Below are positions 6,828 through 12,368 of a stretch of DNA of 34,545 nt, piece by piece. This DNA is from a virus. Position numbers and translations under genes: made by a program. The number at the start of each line of letters is the position of its first letter. Position 1 is the first letter of the stretch. Where the stretch lies: positions 1-34,545 of IMG/VR virus record IMGVR_UViG_3300046004_000639; one strand, 5' to 3'. The notes beneath the pieces are model-generated. The model ran no database searches, was not told the DNA's origin, and worked only from the letters and a program-made list of their open reading frames with translations.

Positions 6828-7073
6828 TCAGAACCATAAAGTTATATATGTTATATCTTCCTCATAAGAATAGGATATAAGTTCAACTTCTGCACAATCC
6901 AAATATGGAAATGGTTTATGTTGTTCATTATAAGTTTTTATTTCTTCATTAGTAGGAGTTTCTCCATATGTTACAAGTTCTCCCACTCTAGGTATAAATA
7001 ATGGATTATCTATTGTTAGAATAATTTCATCATCAGTTTCATATCCCTCAAATGCAAATTGTAATTTTACCAT
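6828..7073 (-). CDS. Hypothetical protein (81 aa)
   Basis: An acidic small protein beginning MVKLQFAFEGYETDDEI, beta-rich by its alternating hydrophobic pattern (IILTIDNPLFIPRVGELVTY). It may be a small barrel or SH3-like fold, but no family is recognised. It follows a strong terminator and a leader, so it probably begins a transcript that also includes the methyltransferase-like gene. Confidence 0.7.
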   Translation of the reverse strand: MVKLQFAFEGYETDDEIILTIDNPLFIPRVGELVTYGETPTNEEIKTYNEQHKPFPYLDCAEVELISYSYEEDITYITLWF

Positions 7074-7109
7074 AATACGTCAGTTTAATTGTTTAATTGA
7101 TTTCTTTGT

Positions 7110-7153
7110 TTAATAATAAAAAAAGGGAGAGGCATTTCTGCACATCTCCCTTT
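7110..7153 (-). terminator. Rho-independent terminator (leftward)
   Basis: Stem AAAGGGAGA (7122-7130) and TCTCCCTTT (7145-7153) with a T-rich minus-strand tail. It ends the 7178-8625 operon. It closely resembles the terminator at 5511-5551, which suggests a duplicated or exchanged terminator. Confidence 0.88.
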
Positions 7154-7178
7154 CACACACACACACACACACACACAC
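7154..7178. repeat. (CA)n dinucleotide repeat
   Basis: Twenty-five bases of uninterrupted alternating C and A directly between the stop codon of the 7178-7612 gene and the terminator stem. Simple repeats this long are uncommon in compact phage genomes. Slippage here would change the gap between stop codon and terminator, or the last codons of the gene. Confidence 0.9.
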
Positions 7179-7612
7179 TATTCTTCATTCTCTTCTACAT
7201 CTTCATATTCTTCTTCATCTGTAAGATATCTAAGCATCACTTTATTTTCTACTAATAGTGGATCATCATCCTCCAGATATATTTCCAACAATCCATCAAA
7301 TTGATTAATAATATTATTAATCTCCTCTATAGATATTTCTCTTAAATCATCTACATCATCACCATCATCCCACCAACCAATTTGTTCTGGTATAGCAAGA
7401 ATAATAGGTGTTGTTGAGAATGCATCAAAAACAACATATGGTTCCATAGGATAACCATGTGTCACTACAAATGTTTCTTCATCATCAGGTATTTCTTCCA
7501 GAATAAATAGTTCAACAACATCTGTTCTTGCTATTTTATTAACAAATAACATACCTTCTTCTAGTTTAAGAGGTTTATAACTCTTTAATACTAATTCTGC
7601 TTCATAATACAT
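7178..7612 (-). CDS. Highly acidic protein, unknown function (144 aa)
   Basis: The protein starts MYYEAELVLKSYKP. An in-frame ATG 51 bases further upstream exists but lies deeper inside the preceding gene, so the ATG at 7610-7612 (11-base overlap) is preferred. The C terminus is very acidic (DDGDDVDDLREISIEE and the final DEEEYEDVEENEE), with a strong net negative charge that is reminiscent of DNA-mimic or chaperone-like phage proteins; this is only a charge-based idea. It is the last gene of the 8625-to-7178 operon, followed by a CA repeat and a terminator. Confidence 0.7.
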   Translation of the reverse strand: MYYEAELVLKSYKPLKLEEGMLFVNKIARTDVVELFILEEIPDDEETFVVTHGYPMEPYVVFDAFSTTPIILAIPEQIGWWDDGDDVDDLREISIEEINNIINQFDGLLEIYLEDDDPLLVENKVMLRYLTDEEEYEDVEENEE

Positions 7613-7982
7613 GATTAATAGTTTTATATGATTTTTCTTCTGTAAAATTAGAACCTGTATCAATATTGATTTGTTTCTTTATAGAAGCTCTTTCATCATT
7701 AAGTGTGTACACCTGTATTGCAAGTGCAATAAAATAACTATCAAATCTTTTAGTAGATTCACATTCTCTTAATTCATCTTCCACTATCCATAAAGAATGA
7801 TTCACTTTTATTAAAGCTCTTCTTTGAAATTCCTCTATTTCTAATTCTTGTACAATAGGTGTTAAATAATCTAGTTCTTTTCTAACATTAAGTAATTTAG
7901 CTTCTTCTTTAATCATTTCAGCTTTAATGAGGAGGATAGTGTACTTATCCACTATCTCTCCATTTGACACTTCTATTTGCAT
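7602..7982 (-). CDS. DUF6165-like protein
   Basis: It begins MQIEVSNGEIVDKYTILLIK and continues with a helical body containing NHSLWIVEDELRECE, FDSYFIALAIQVYTLND and ERASIKKQINIDTGSNFTEEKSY. These segments match my memory of the DUF6165 family, whose members share the opening VSxGExVDKLTIL and the closing NDxRAxIKxxIN. The family has no assigned function and often lies near glycan or nucleotide-sugar genes in bacteria. Its start overlaps the 34-aa membrane protein gene by ten bases, and its stop overlaps the acidic protein gene, showing tight translational coupling. Confidence 0.75.
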   Translation of the reverse strand: MQIEVSNGEIVDKYTILLIKAEMIKEEAKLLNVRKELDYLTPIVQELEIEEFQRRALIKVNHSLWIVEDELRECESTKRFDSYFIALAIQVYTLNDERASIKKQINIDTGSNFTEEKSYKTINHVL

Positions 7983-8077
7983 AAAAATAATATCACTTCA
8001 ATGATTCCTATAATTATAAAACTAATAACTAATGTTATCATAAAAAAACCTGCTATATTCAATATAATATTTTTCAT
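7973..8077 (-). CDS. 34-aa single-pass membrane microprotein
   Basis: The frame begins MKNIILNIAGFFMITLVIS and continues with an isoleucine-rich hydrophobic run before ending in CK and a TAG stop. Almost the entire product is one transmembrane helix. Its ATG overlaps the TGA of the upstream gene (ATGA at 8074-8077) and its end overlaps the next gene by ten bases, which strongly suggests that it is translated. The function is unknown; small inner-membrane phage proteins may act in host-membrane modulation or exclusion (inference). Confidence 0.6.
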   Translation of the reverse strand: MKNIILNIAGFFMITLVISFIIIGIIEVILFLCK

Positions 8078-8322
8078 TGTTGTGATGGATTAAAGAAATT
8101 GTCTGTTCTTTCCAGTTCATCCATTCTCTTGTTAAAATTTTCAATACCTCCCACTTTATCAATAGCTGTCTTTAAAGAAAACATATGACAACTTATTTCA
8201 AGTTGTAATAAAGATGCTTCTTTTGATTCTGCAGATTTATATTCAAGTATATTATCAAACAATGCATTTATTAAAGTATCATAATCCATAATATCTGCTG
8301 TTAATGCCATTAATTTTTTCAT
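8074..8322 (-). CDS. Hypothetical helical protein (82 aa)
   Basis: A small protein beginning MKKLMALTADIMDYDTLINAL, mostly amphipathic helices with a Leu/Ser-rich middle (ASLLQLEISCHMFSLKTAID), ending in ERTDNFFNPSQQ. No family is recognised. The gene is flanked by ATGA overlaps on both sides, with the 37-aa gene upstream and the 34-aa membrane gene downstream, so it is part of a compact chain of coupled small genes. Confidence 0.7.
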   Translation of the reverse strand: MKKLMALTADIMDYDTLINALFDNILEYKSAESKEASLLQLEISCHMFSLKTAIDKVGGIENFNKRMDELERTDNFFNPSQQ

Positions 8323-8432
8323 AATTCTCTGTTTAAGGTTCTAATTAATTGTTTATGTTTAATTGATAGAATCTTGTGTTCTACACAAAATTTCAAATAT
8401 TCTTCTGGTGTATGTATAGATATATTATTCAT
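8319..8432 (-). CDS. 37-aa basic microprotein
   Basis: The frame reads MNNISIHTPEEYLKFC and ends in RTLNREL. The TGA stop overlaps the ATG of the next gene (ATGA at 8319-8322), and the start overlaps the end of the upstream zinc-ribbon gene by eight bases. The overlaps on both sides and the lack of any gap support translation. The second half (KHKQLIRTLNREL) is a basic helix. The function is unknown. Confidence 0.55.
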   Translation of the reverse strand: MNNISIHTPEEYLKFCVEHKILSIKHKQLIRTLNREL

Positions 8433-8625
8433 ATAATTGATGATTAATTGACCATTTCATCTCAGCTTGATGTTCATCATTACACTCACTACAAACTATT
8501 ATATTAACAATCTGTCCAATATACAACTCTGGAACTGTATAAGCATGTTCTTTACTCCTTATTGGAGATGCACATTTATTACAATAACAAATTTCTTTCT
8601 TTTTTAATTTTTCTTTTGATTTCAT
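8425..8625 (-). CDS. Zinc-ribbon protein (66 aa)
   Basis: A lysine-rich N terminus is followed by a CNKC pair (residues 15-18) and a CSEC pair (45-48) spaced as in a zinc ribbon. It is probably a small nucleic-acid or protein-binding adaptor; no catalytic residues are seen. It is the first gene of the 8625-to-7178 operon, preceded by a leader with the ATTCACACA motif shared by other leftward leaders and, further upstream, by the 51-bp inverted-repeat element. Confidence 0.7.
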   Translation of the reverse strand: MKSKEKLKKKEICYCNKCASPIRSKEHAYTVPELYIGQIVNIIVCSECNDEHQAEMKWSINHQLYE

Positions 8626-8685
8626 AGTTTTAAATTAAGTGTGTGAATCATTTCGTTGACCTGACCAGAGTGATACGTTTAATCA

Positions 8686-8736
8686 ATGGTGGATATTGTA
8701 CGCATTTGCGTTGATTATGAGGGAAATACTCACCAT
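8686..8736. promoter_or_regulatory. 51-bp inverted-repeat element, copy 2
   Basis: Left arm ATGGTGGATATT (8686-8697) is identical to copy 1, preceded as there by TCA. The right arm AATACTCACCAT (8725-8736) differs from a perfect arm at two bases. The 27-base spacer has the same length as copy 1 but mostly a different sequence. It lies upstream of the operon starting at 8625, so it probably controls that operon. Confidence 0.6.
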
Positions 8737-8739
8737 AAA

Positions 8740-8769
8740 TGTCCAGTTTTTATCGAAATAAACTGGACA
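8740..8769 (-). terminator. Strong hairpin, probable terminator after the outer-membrane protein gene
   Basis: Perfect 10-bp stem TGTCCAGTTT (8740-8749) and AAACTGGACA (8760-8769) with a 10-base loop, 33 bases after the stop of the leftward 8803-9252 gene. The T tract is short, so termination strength is uncertain; it may also insulate the next operon. Confidence 0.6.
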
Positions 8770-8802
8770 AATCTTTGGCACTTCTGTTAATTTACTGCCG
8801 TA

Positions 8803-9252
8803 TTATAGTCTAAATTTATACCCTAATTTCATTAATAGCCTATCCTCTGACCTTATTTTAGTCACAGGGTTATAATCCTCCATCTGATACCCTGCGTGTG
8901 CTGACAAGCCTTTAAATAGCCTGAATGCTAATCCTGCCGAGTTCTCCATGAATGAGGCATTATCCTGACTTGGTACTTTGGCAAATATGTCTGACTGGAT
9001 AAAAATAAACATTAAGTCATTCAGGTTTAGGTTTACATTGATTCTTATCCCTGCTCTGTGAGCCTTTCCGTAGTTCTTGTACAATAGTCCTGCATGAAAG
9101 CTATCATCCTGAAAGTTCGTAAAGCCTATCATCCCTGCATAGCTTTGACTTTTAAAATCGGTTGTGCCTATTTCGGTTAGGAATGAGGTGTGAGTTTGAG
9201 CCGATACTCCAATGCTACAAAGGAGTAGTATTATGGTTAGGTTAGTTTTCAT
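8803..9252 (-). CDS. Outer-membrane beta-barrel protein (phage moron)
   Basis: A classical signal peptide (MKTNLTIILLLCSIGVSA, cleavage before Q19) is followed by alternating short beta strands rich in aromatic and glycine residues (GMIGFTNFQDDSFHAGLLYKNYG). The final strand (LLMKLGYKFRL) is of the type that ends Bacteroidetes outer-membrane barrels. At about 130 mature residues it would form a small barrel of perhaps eight strands. Base composition is visibly richer in G+C and codon use differs from neighbours, which suggests recent gain from a host. Alteration of the host surface or superinfection exclusion is a reasonable inference; virion association is less likely. Confidence 0.75.
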   Translation of the reverse strand: MKTNLTIILLLCSIGVSAQTHTSFLTEIGTTDFKSQSYAGMIGFTNFQDDSFHAGLLYKNYGKAHRAGIRINVNLNLNDLMFIFIQSDIFAKVPSQDNASFMENSAGLAFRLFKGLSAHAGYQMEDYNPVTKIRSEDRLLMKLGYKFRL

Positions 9253-9298
9253 TTTTACAAGCCAATACGGCTTATGATTTTACATTTTTACAAGGCAA

Positions 9299-9523
9299 TT
9301 AATCTAAGATGATAGGGGTATTTTTTACCATCGTATTAAAATCAGAGGTATTTGTTCCATCGTAATACTCCCGAAGGATTCGTTTTCTATCCTTTTCAAT
9401 CTGTATTTGGGCGTATGTTTCCATTAAGTCTTTTAAATTGAAATAGTTTTCAGGTGCAGACTGGTCAATAACATACGTGCCTTCCCAAATCTTTTTACTG
9501 TTTAAATAATCTTTTGCTTTCAT
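9299..9523 (-). CDS. Hypothetical protein (74 aa)
   Basis: A soluble helical protein beginning MKAKDYLNSKKIWEGTYVID, with DLMETYAQIQIEKDRKR in the middle and a short TMVKNTPIILD end. The pattern resembles small proteins found in Bacteroidetes phages and prophages, with no known function. It shares the host-like composition of the neighbouring barrel gene, and the two leaders contain the related sequence TTGTAAAAATG, so they probably arrived together. Confidence 0.65.
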   Translation of the reverse strand: MKAKDYLNSKKIWEGTYVIDQSAPENYFNLKDLMETYAQIQIEKDRKRILREYYDGTNTSDFNTMVKNTPIILD

Positions 9524-9542
9524 CTTTCTTATTGTTTAGGGG

Positions 9543-9821
9543 TTATAACTTTTTTATTTCTTGTTTAACTTCTTGACAGTACCTAAAATCAGCATCCATA
9601 TTCTGTAATTCATATGATTGGTATTCAATACCTTGCTCTTTTAAATACTTTTCAGTTCTATTATCGTATTCGTATAATGCAGTTAGTATCTCATCTACTG
9701 CTATCAATGCACATTGTTTGGCTTGTTTATAAGACATTTTTCTACTTATATAATCATTGTCTTCAACCTCTGTCCAAAATATTTCTACCAACTCTTTCGC
9801 TTTTTCTTCGGATGTTATCAT
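9543..9821 (-). CDS. Conserved Bacteroidetes phage/prophage protein (92 aa)
   Basis: It contains the segment AKQCALIAVDEIL, which recurs in many small proteins of Bacteroidetes phages and prophages as I remember them, plus an acidic N-terminal helix (SEEKAKELVEIFWTEVED). The protein is fully helical by pattern. Its function is unknown. The start overlaps the stop of the 46-aa gene upstream by ATGA (9818-9821), indicating coupled translation. Confidence 0.7.
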   Translation of the reverse strand: MITSEEKAKELVEIFWTEVEDNDYISRKMSYKQAKQCALIAVDEILTALYEYDNRTEKYLKEQGIEYQSYELQNMDADFRYCQEVKQEIKKL

Positions 9822-9958
9822 TTCTTAATATTATTAGCCTTGTGAATAATTTTCATTACATCTTTAATCAATAGAATATTAACAGAGGATTCCAATTCGT
9901 AATTACCCCATCCCATTAATTTTAATTCTTTGATTATTTTAGCGGTGGTTAGTTTCAT
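9818..9958 (-). CDS. 46-aa basic microprotein
   Basis: The frame begins MKLTTAKIIKELKLMGWGNY and ends in HKANNIKK, overlapping the next ATG by ATGA. The leader ACGAATTAACATT is A/T-rich, as for other genes. The protein is lysine-rich and helical. It lies directly downstream of the tRNA-like gene at 9980-10112 and is the first gene of the acquired-looking cassette that extends to 8803. Confidence 0.55.
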   Translation of the reverse strand: MKLTTAKIIKELKLMGWGNYELESSVNILLIKDVMKIIHKANNIKK

Positions 9959-9979
9959 AATGTTAATTCGTTTAATTAG

Positions 9980-10112
9980 TAGTCAGGACAGGATTCGAAC
10001 CTGTATGTGAGTTATCTTTTCTGCTCCATTTCTCAGGATATATTAAGCAGAGCGTGTCAGTTACTCACTAAAACACAAATAGATTAGCGTCTACCAATTC
10101 CGCAACCTGACT
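9980..10112 (-). tRNA. tRNA-like gene E, Leu-type, expanded variable region, no normal anticodon arm
   Basis: The acceptor AGTCAGG/CCTGACT, the Leu-type D arm GCGGAATTGGTAGACGC, the T arm with TTCGAAT and the discriminator A are all textbook. The central region is not: the only anticodon-like stem is four pairs (CTAA/TTAG) closing a 12-base loop. The variable arm is closed by GTGAGT/ACTCAC (10007-10012/10063-10068) and extends for about 60 bases with a further stem 10021-10025/10046-10050. It shares its acceptor with genes B and C, so these are paralogues. No amino-acid assignment can be made. Confidence 0.5.
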
Positions 10113-10116
10113 ATAT

Positions 10117-10133
10117 ACAGGCTTTGCACCTGT
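10117..10133 (-). other. T-arm-like 5-bp/7-base hairpin
   Basis: Stem ACAGG/CCTGT with loop CTTTGCA lies directly 5' of the tRNA-like gene on the minus strand and after the 26-aa gene. A related hairpin with the same geometry and shared bases (ATAGG, CTTCCCA, CCTAT) is at 10825-10841. Whether these are T-arm relics or weak terminators is unclear. Confidence 0.35.
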
Positions 10134-10162
10134 TTGGGAGCATCTACATCCCTCCACTTTAT

Positions 10163-10243
10163 TTAAATTAATACAGATAATATAGCCATGAACAATATCA
10201 TGGCTAAAAATAATTTAATGCTATATTGTGCTGATCTTTCCAT
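10163..10243 (-). CDS. 26-aa membrane microprotein
   Basis: The frame begins MERSAQYSIKLFLAMILF and runs to SVLI and TAA: a charged N terminus followed by one hydrophobic helix. The leader is A/T-rich and the gene sits 14 bases after the stop-side start of the 73-aa membrane protein gene group. The function is unknown; it may belong to a set of small membrane proteins (10163-10671) made together. Confidence 0.4.
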   Translation of the reverse strand: MERSAQYSIKLFLAMILFMAILSVLI

Positions 10244-10257
10244 ATTCTTATAAATGT

Positions 10258-10479
10258 TTAAAATAGTTTATCAAAATATTTTTCATGTAATAAATAATAT
10301 TCTCTTGCTGGCAATATTGCCATCCACCATCCAACAAAGAATGAATACATCACTTGCCAAGCTGTACAATAAATAACAGCTTTATAAGAACCAATAAATA
10401 ACCATCCAGGAAAGGATGTTATTAAGAATATAGCAATGAATGAAGCAATATATATTGCTAATAATATTAGTGATTTCAT
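10258..10479 (-). CDS. Two-helix membrane protein (73 aa)
   Basis: It starts MKSLILLAIYIASFIAIFLI, a hydrophobic helix or signal anchor, followed by FPGWLFIGSYKAVIYCTAWQ and SFFVGWWMAILPA, a second membrane region, with a short charged tail (REYYLLHEKYFDKLF). This arrangement and size are compatible with a small inner-membrane protein such as a holin-like or exclusion protein. No holin family signature is recognised. It starts a few bases after the 61-aa membrane gene. Confidence 0.6.
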   Translation of the reverse strand: MKSLILLAIYIASFIAIFLITSFPGWLFIGSYKAVIYCTAWQVMYSFFVGWWMAILPAREYYLLHEKYFDKLF

Positions 10480-10485
10480 AATGAT

Positions 10486-10671
10486 TTAATTTAAATAATA
10501 AATAATAAAACCTAGCCATGATATACAAACTATTGTAAAAATAACTATAATTGCTATATCATTTTTAGTAAGAGAGAATATTCTAGCAAGATTATTAAGG
10601 ATAAAAACTATTAAGAAAATTGCACCAGACAACATCAATGCTATGTATAGCACCCATAAAAATGTAAACAT
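10486..10671 (-). CDS. Two-helix membrane protein (61 aa)
   Basis: It contains two transmembrane segments (residues about 3-27, LWVLYIALMLSGAIFLIVF, and 38-58, DIAIIVIFTIVCISWLGFII) joined by a short loop with NLARIFSLTKN. It is the upstream partner of the 73-aa membrane gene. Two adjacent small membrane genes are a common holin/spanin-type arrangement, but nothing specific identifies them as lysis genes. Confidence 0.6.
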   Translation of the reverse strand: MFTFLWVLYIALMLSGAIFLIVFILNNLARIFSLTKNDIAIIVIFTIVCISWLGFIIYYLN

Positions 10672-10699
10672 AATGATTTAGTTTAAATTGTGTATAATA

Positions 10700-10795
10700 T
10701 TAAAATTCTCTTATTACTAAATAATTCTGATATGCTTCTTCATATGTATTTGCCCATATTCTATAGCCATCAATAACAAATAATTGCTTCTCCAT
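10700..10795 (-). CDS. 31-aa microprotein
   Basis: The frame reads MEKQLFVIDGYRIWANTYEE and ends in LVIREF and TAA. The leader contains ATTCACACATTAAA and an A/T-rich stretch ending AATTAAATT before ATG, the same style as other real starts here. The sequence resembles the N-terminal part of the 64-aa protein just upstream (both end with a Tyr-containing helix after WxxxxYEEA or FDTHEDA), so they may be distant paralogues. Confidence 0.45.
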   Translation of the reverse strand: MEKQLFVIDGYRIWANTYEEAYQNYLVIREF

Positions 10796-10910
10796 AATTT
10801 AATTGTTTAATGTGTGAATAAAATATAGGCTTCCCACCTATTTGTATGTATCGTTAGTGAACATATAACCTGCATTGTTTCATCGCCTCTTATGCTAAGG
10901 TATTCTAAGT
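10796..10910 (-). promoter_or_regulatory. Leader with repeated motifs
   Basis: This 115-base gap upstream of the 31-aa gene contains the T-arm-like hairpin 10825-10841, the motif ATTCACACA about 20 bases before the start, and GTGAACATATAACC (10857-10870), which recurs as GCGAACATATAGCT (11137-11150) in the leader of the next gene. Shared order and orientation suggest related leftward promoters or leader RNAs. Confidence 0.4.
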
Positions 10911-11105
10911 TTAGTATTTATAATACATTTCAATTATTTGATAATTGTTTCCTAATTCATAAATGGTTGATAATGTATCTAGAGCATCTTCATGTGTATC
11001 AAAATACCAAAGTTTATTTTGATTGAAAACATTATCTTCCCAAAATCCACTACAACCTAACCACATATCTGTATACACATTTTTAATTATATATGTTTTG
11101 TTCAT
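10911..11105 (-). CDS. Hypothetical protein (64 aa)
   Basis: The start chosen is the ATG at 11103-11105 (MNKTYIIKNVYTDMWLGCSG), because the longer frame would include the conserved leader motif and because AAAAAGCAA precedes this ATG as in other small genes here. The product is a small aromatic-rich protein with an acidic helix (FDTHEDALDTLSTIYE), possibly a small adaptor. No family is recognised. Confidence 0.6.
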   Translation of the reverse strand: MNKTYIIKNVYTDMWLGCSGFWEDNVFNQNKLWYFDTHEDALDTLSTIYELGNNYQIIEMYYKY

Positions 11106-11485
11106 TTGCTTTTTAAGTTTAAATTGTGTGTTTATAGCGAACATATAGCTTAATGTTGCCTCAGCTTATATATTCTTATGTATGTCATATGCAACAATTC
11201 CCTCTGCACTCAGTTGTAACAAACCTCACAAGCGATTTTTACAAGGTCACGTTAACCTCAACTTGGTCTTGTTTATTACAACTGCTCATCCTTGGGAGAC
11301 TGATTAAGAACTACATGCATAATCTGTAGTATTATTTTCAAACTTAATCAGTGTGGTTTCACATCTTAGCCTGCAACTACTATCTTGCAATACATCGTAC
11401 TAAGAAGTCTTTATATCCACGTGAGAATGGTGCATTAATAAGCAGTTTAAACACATGCTTAGGTCTCAAACAAAGAAAACAACAT
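11106..11485 (-). ncRNA. Structured gene-free region, candidate ncRNA
   Basis: There is no convincing gene in 380 bases, but several inverted repeats nest or follow one another: TGTTGC/GCAACA (11154-11159/11191-11196); GTTGTAA/TTACAAC (11213-11219/11276-11282) enclosing ACAAG/CTTGT (11231-11235/11268-11272); and a perfect 10-bp stem (11299-11308/11343-11352) enclosing ACTACA/TGTAGT (11310-11315/11325-11330). A small rightward frame (11351-11557) across the region has no leader and looks accidental. The likely transcript is leftward, as for all neighbours. It could be a non-coding RNA or a long regulatory leader for the 64-aa gene. Confidence 0.45.
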
Positions 11486-11632
11486 TTAATAAACCACTCT
11501 AAAATGGCCATAGCCATTCTCAAACACTGCTGTATATACAGAGTATTTAGTCATTAAATATTCTTTAATCAATTGATATCTACTTTCTGTCTTACAGTGT
11601 AGATAGAATGTTTTACTTCTGTGCTTTTTCAT
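11486..11632 (-). CDS. Hypothetical basic protein (48 aa)
   Basis: The start chosen is the ATG at 11630-11632 (MKKHRSKTFYLHCKTESRYQ), which lies 14 bases after the stop of the upstream gene and has the AAAGCAAATG context; the longer frame runs back through that gene. The protein is basic at the N terminus and aromatic at the end (FENGYGHFRVVY), suggesting a small beta-alpha-beta fold. The function is unknown. Confidence 0.55.
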   Translation of the reverse strand: MKKHRSKTFYLHCKTESRYQLIKEYLMTKYSVYTAVFENGYGHFRVVY

Positions 11633-11645
11633 TTGCTTTCTTTGT

Positions 11646-12017
11646 TTAAATAATAAATGTATTTCTACTGTATGTTGGTTGATAGTTATTATAATAAGAA
11701 GCATGTGTACCCTTATAACTATCTTTATGTTGATAGTATAAATCTCCATTCTTATAGGCTAAATATATTATCTTACAAAATAGATTAGTATCAATATACT
11801 TAATCAATGTTTCAGGTTCTATCTCATATTCCATAGATGAACCACTTATTATAGGAATAAATACTTCTTTTTCACATAAACTATCACATTCTTCATCTAT
11901 ATAATCCATAAGAGTAAAATCTTCATCATCTTTATTTAATGAAAGGATAGTGTTAAAATAATTATTCTTATAGAGAATAAACTGATCCATATCAGCAGCA
12001 TTATTATATATTATCAT
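11646..12017 (-). CDS. Hypothetical protein (123 aa)
   Basis: An acidic, tyrosine- and asparagine-rich protein (MIIYNNAADMDQFILYKNN), with a Cys-containing acidic segment DEECDSLCEKEVF and a Tyr/Asn-rich tail (SYYNNYQPTYSRNTF). No family is recognised. It is preceded by the structured gene-free stretch 12018-12370 and is probably the first gene of a leftward transcript. Confidence 0.6.
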   Translation of the reverse strand: MIIYNNAADMDQFILYKNNYFNTILSLNKDDEDFTLMDYIDEECDSLCEKEVFIPIISGSSMEYEIEPETLIKYIDTNLFCKIIYLAYKNGDLYYQHKDSYKGTHASYYNNYQPTYSRNTFII

Positions 12018-12368
12018 GATTTGTTTAAAGCTATATGTATATTAATTAGTTAATTGATTTGCACTGTTTATAAAAGGAATATTACATGTATGAAGGGGTG
12101 ACGCATCATCTCTTTAACACCCTCATTCAAGCATATAATTCCTATTAGTAATTACAATGTTCGCAATAAAAGAACATATTTATTACAATATTTTTATACC
12201 CCTCACCGTAGCAATTTAAAACATTGCAACAAATACACCAATCTATTATGAACATTGTAATTCAAGACATTTGTATGACAATTATGTATAAATTATTGTA
12301 TACATATATATAAGGAGTGAAGAATGTAATAGCCCAACCCTGATAAGCACAAATCTCCCACCCATATA
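12018..12368 (-). ncRNA. Structured gene-free region with a 13-bp long-range stem
   Basis: No gene is seen in about 350 bases. AATTACAATGTTC (12150-12162) pairs perfectly with GAACATTGTAATT (12250-12262) across 87 bases. Inside lies GCAAT/ATTGC with a 7-base loop, much like an anticodon arm, and a competing hairpin ATGTTC/GAACAT next to the left arm. A further stem pairs GGGTG with CACCC (about 12095-12123). The alternative pairings suggest a switchable leader for the 123-aa gene or a free RNA. Confidence 0.4.

Noticed and set aside
7154-7178. CRISPR-like or telomere-like repeat
   Set aside because: It is a plain dinucleotide tract without spacers and is not near a genome end.
9614-9874. Rightward 86-aa hydrophobic frame
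   Set aside because: It is the antisense of the leftward 92-aa gene; hydrophobicity follows from the reverse complement of a charged helical protein.
11351-11557. Rightward 68-aa reading frame
   Set aside because: It opposes the direction of all neighbours, overlaps the end of a small leftward gene and covers structured DNA; it looks accidental.
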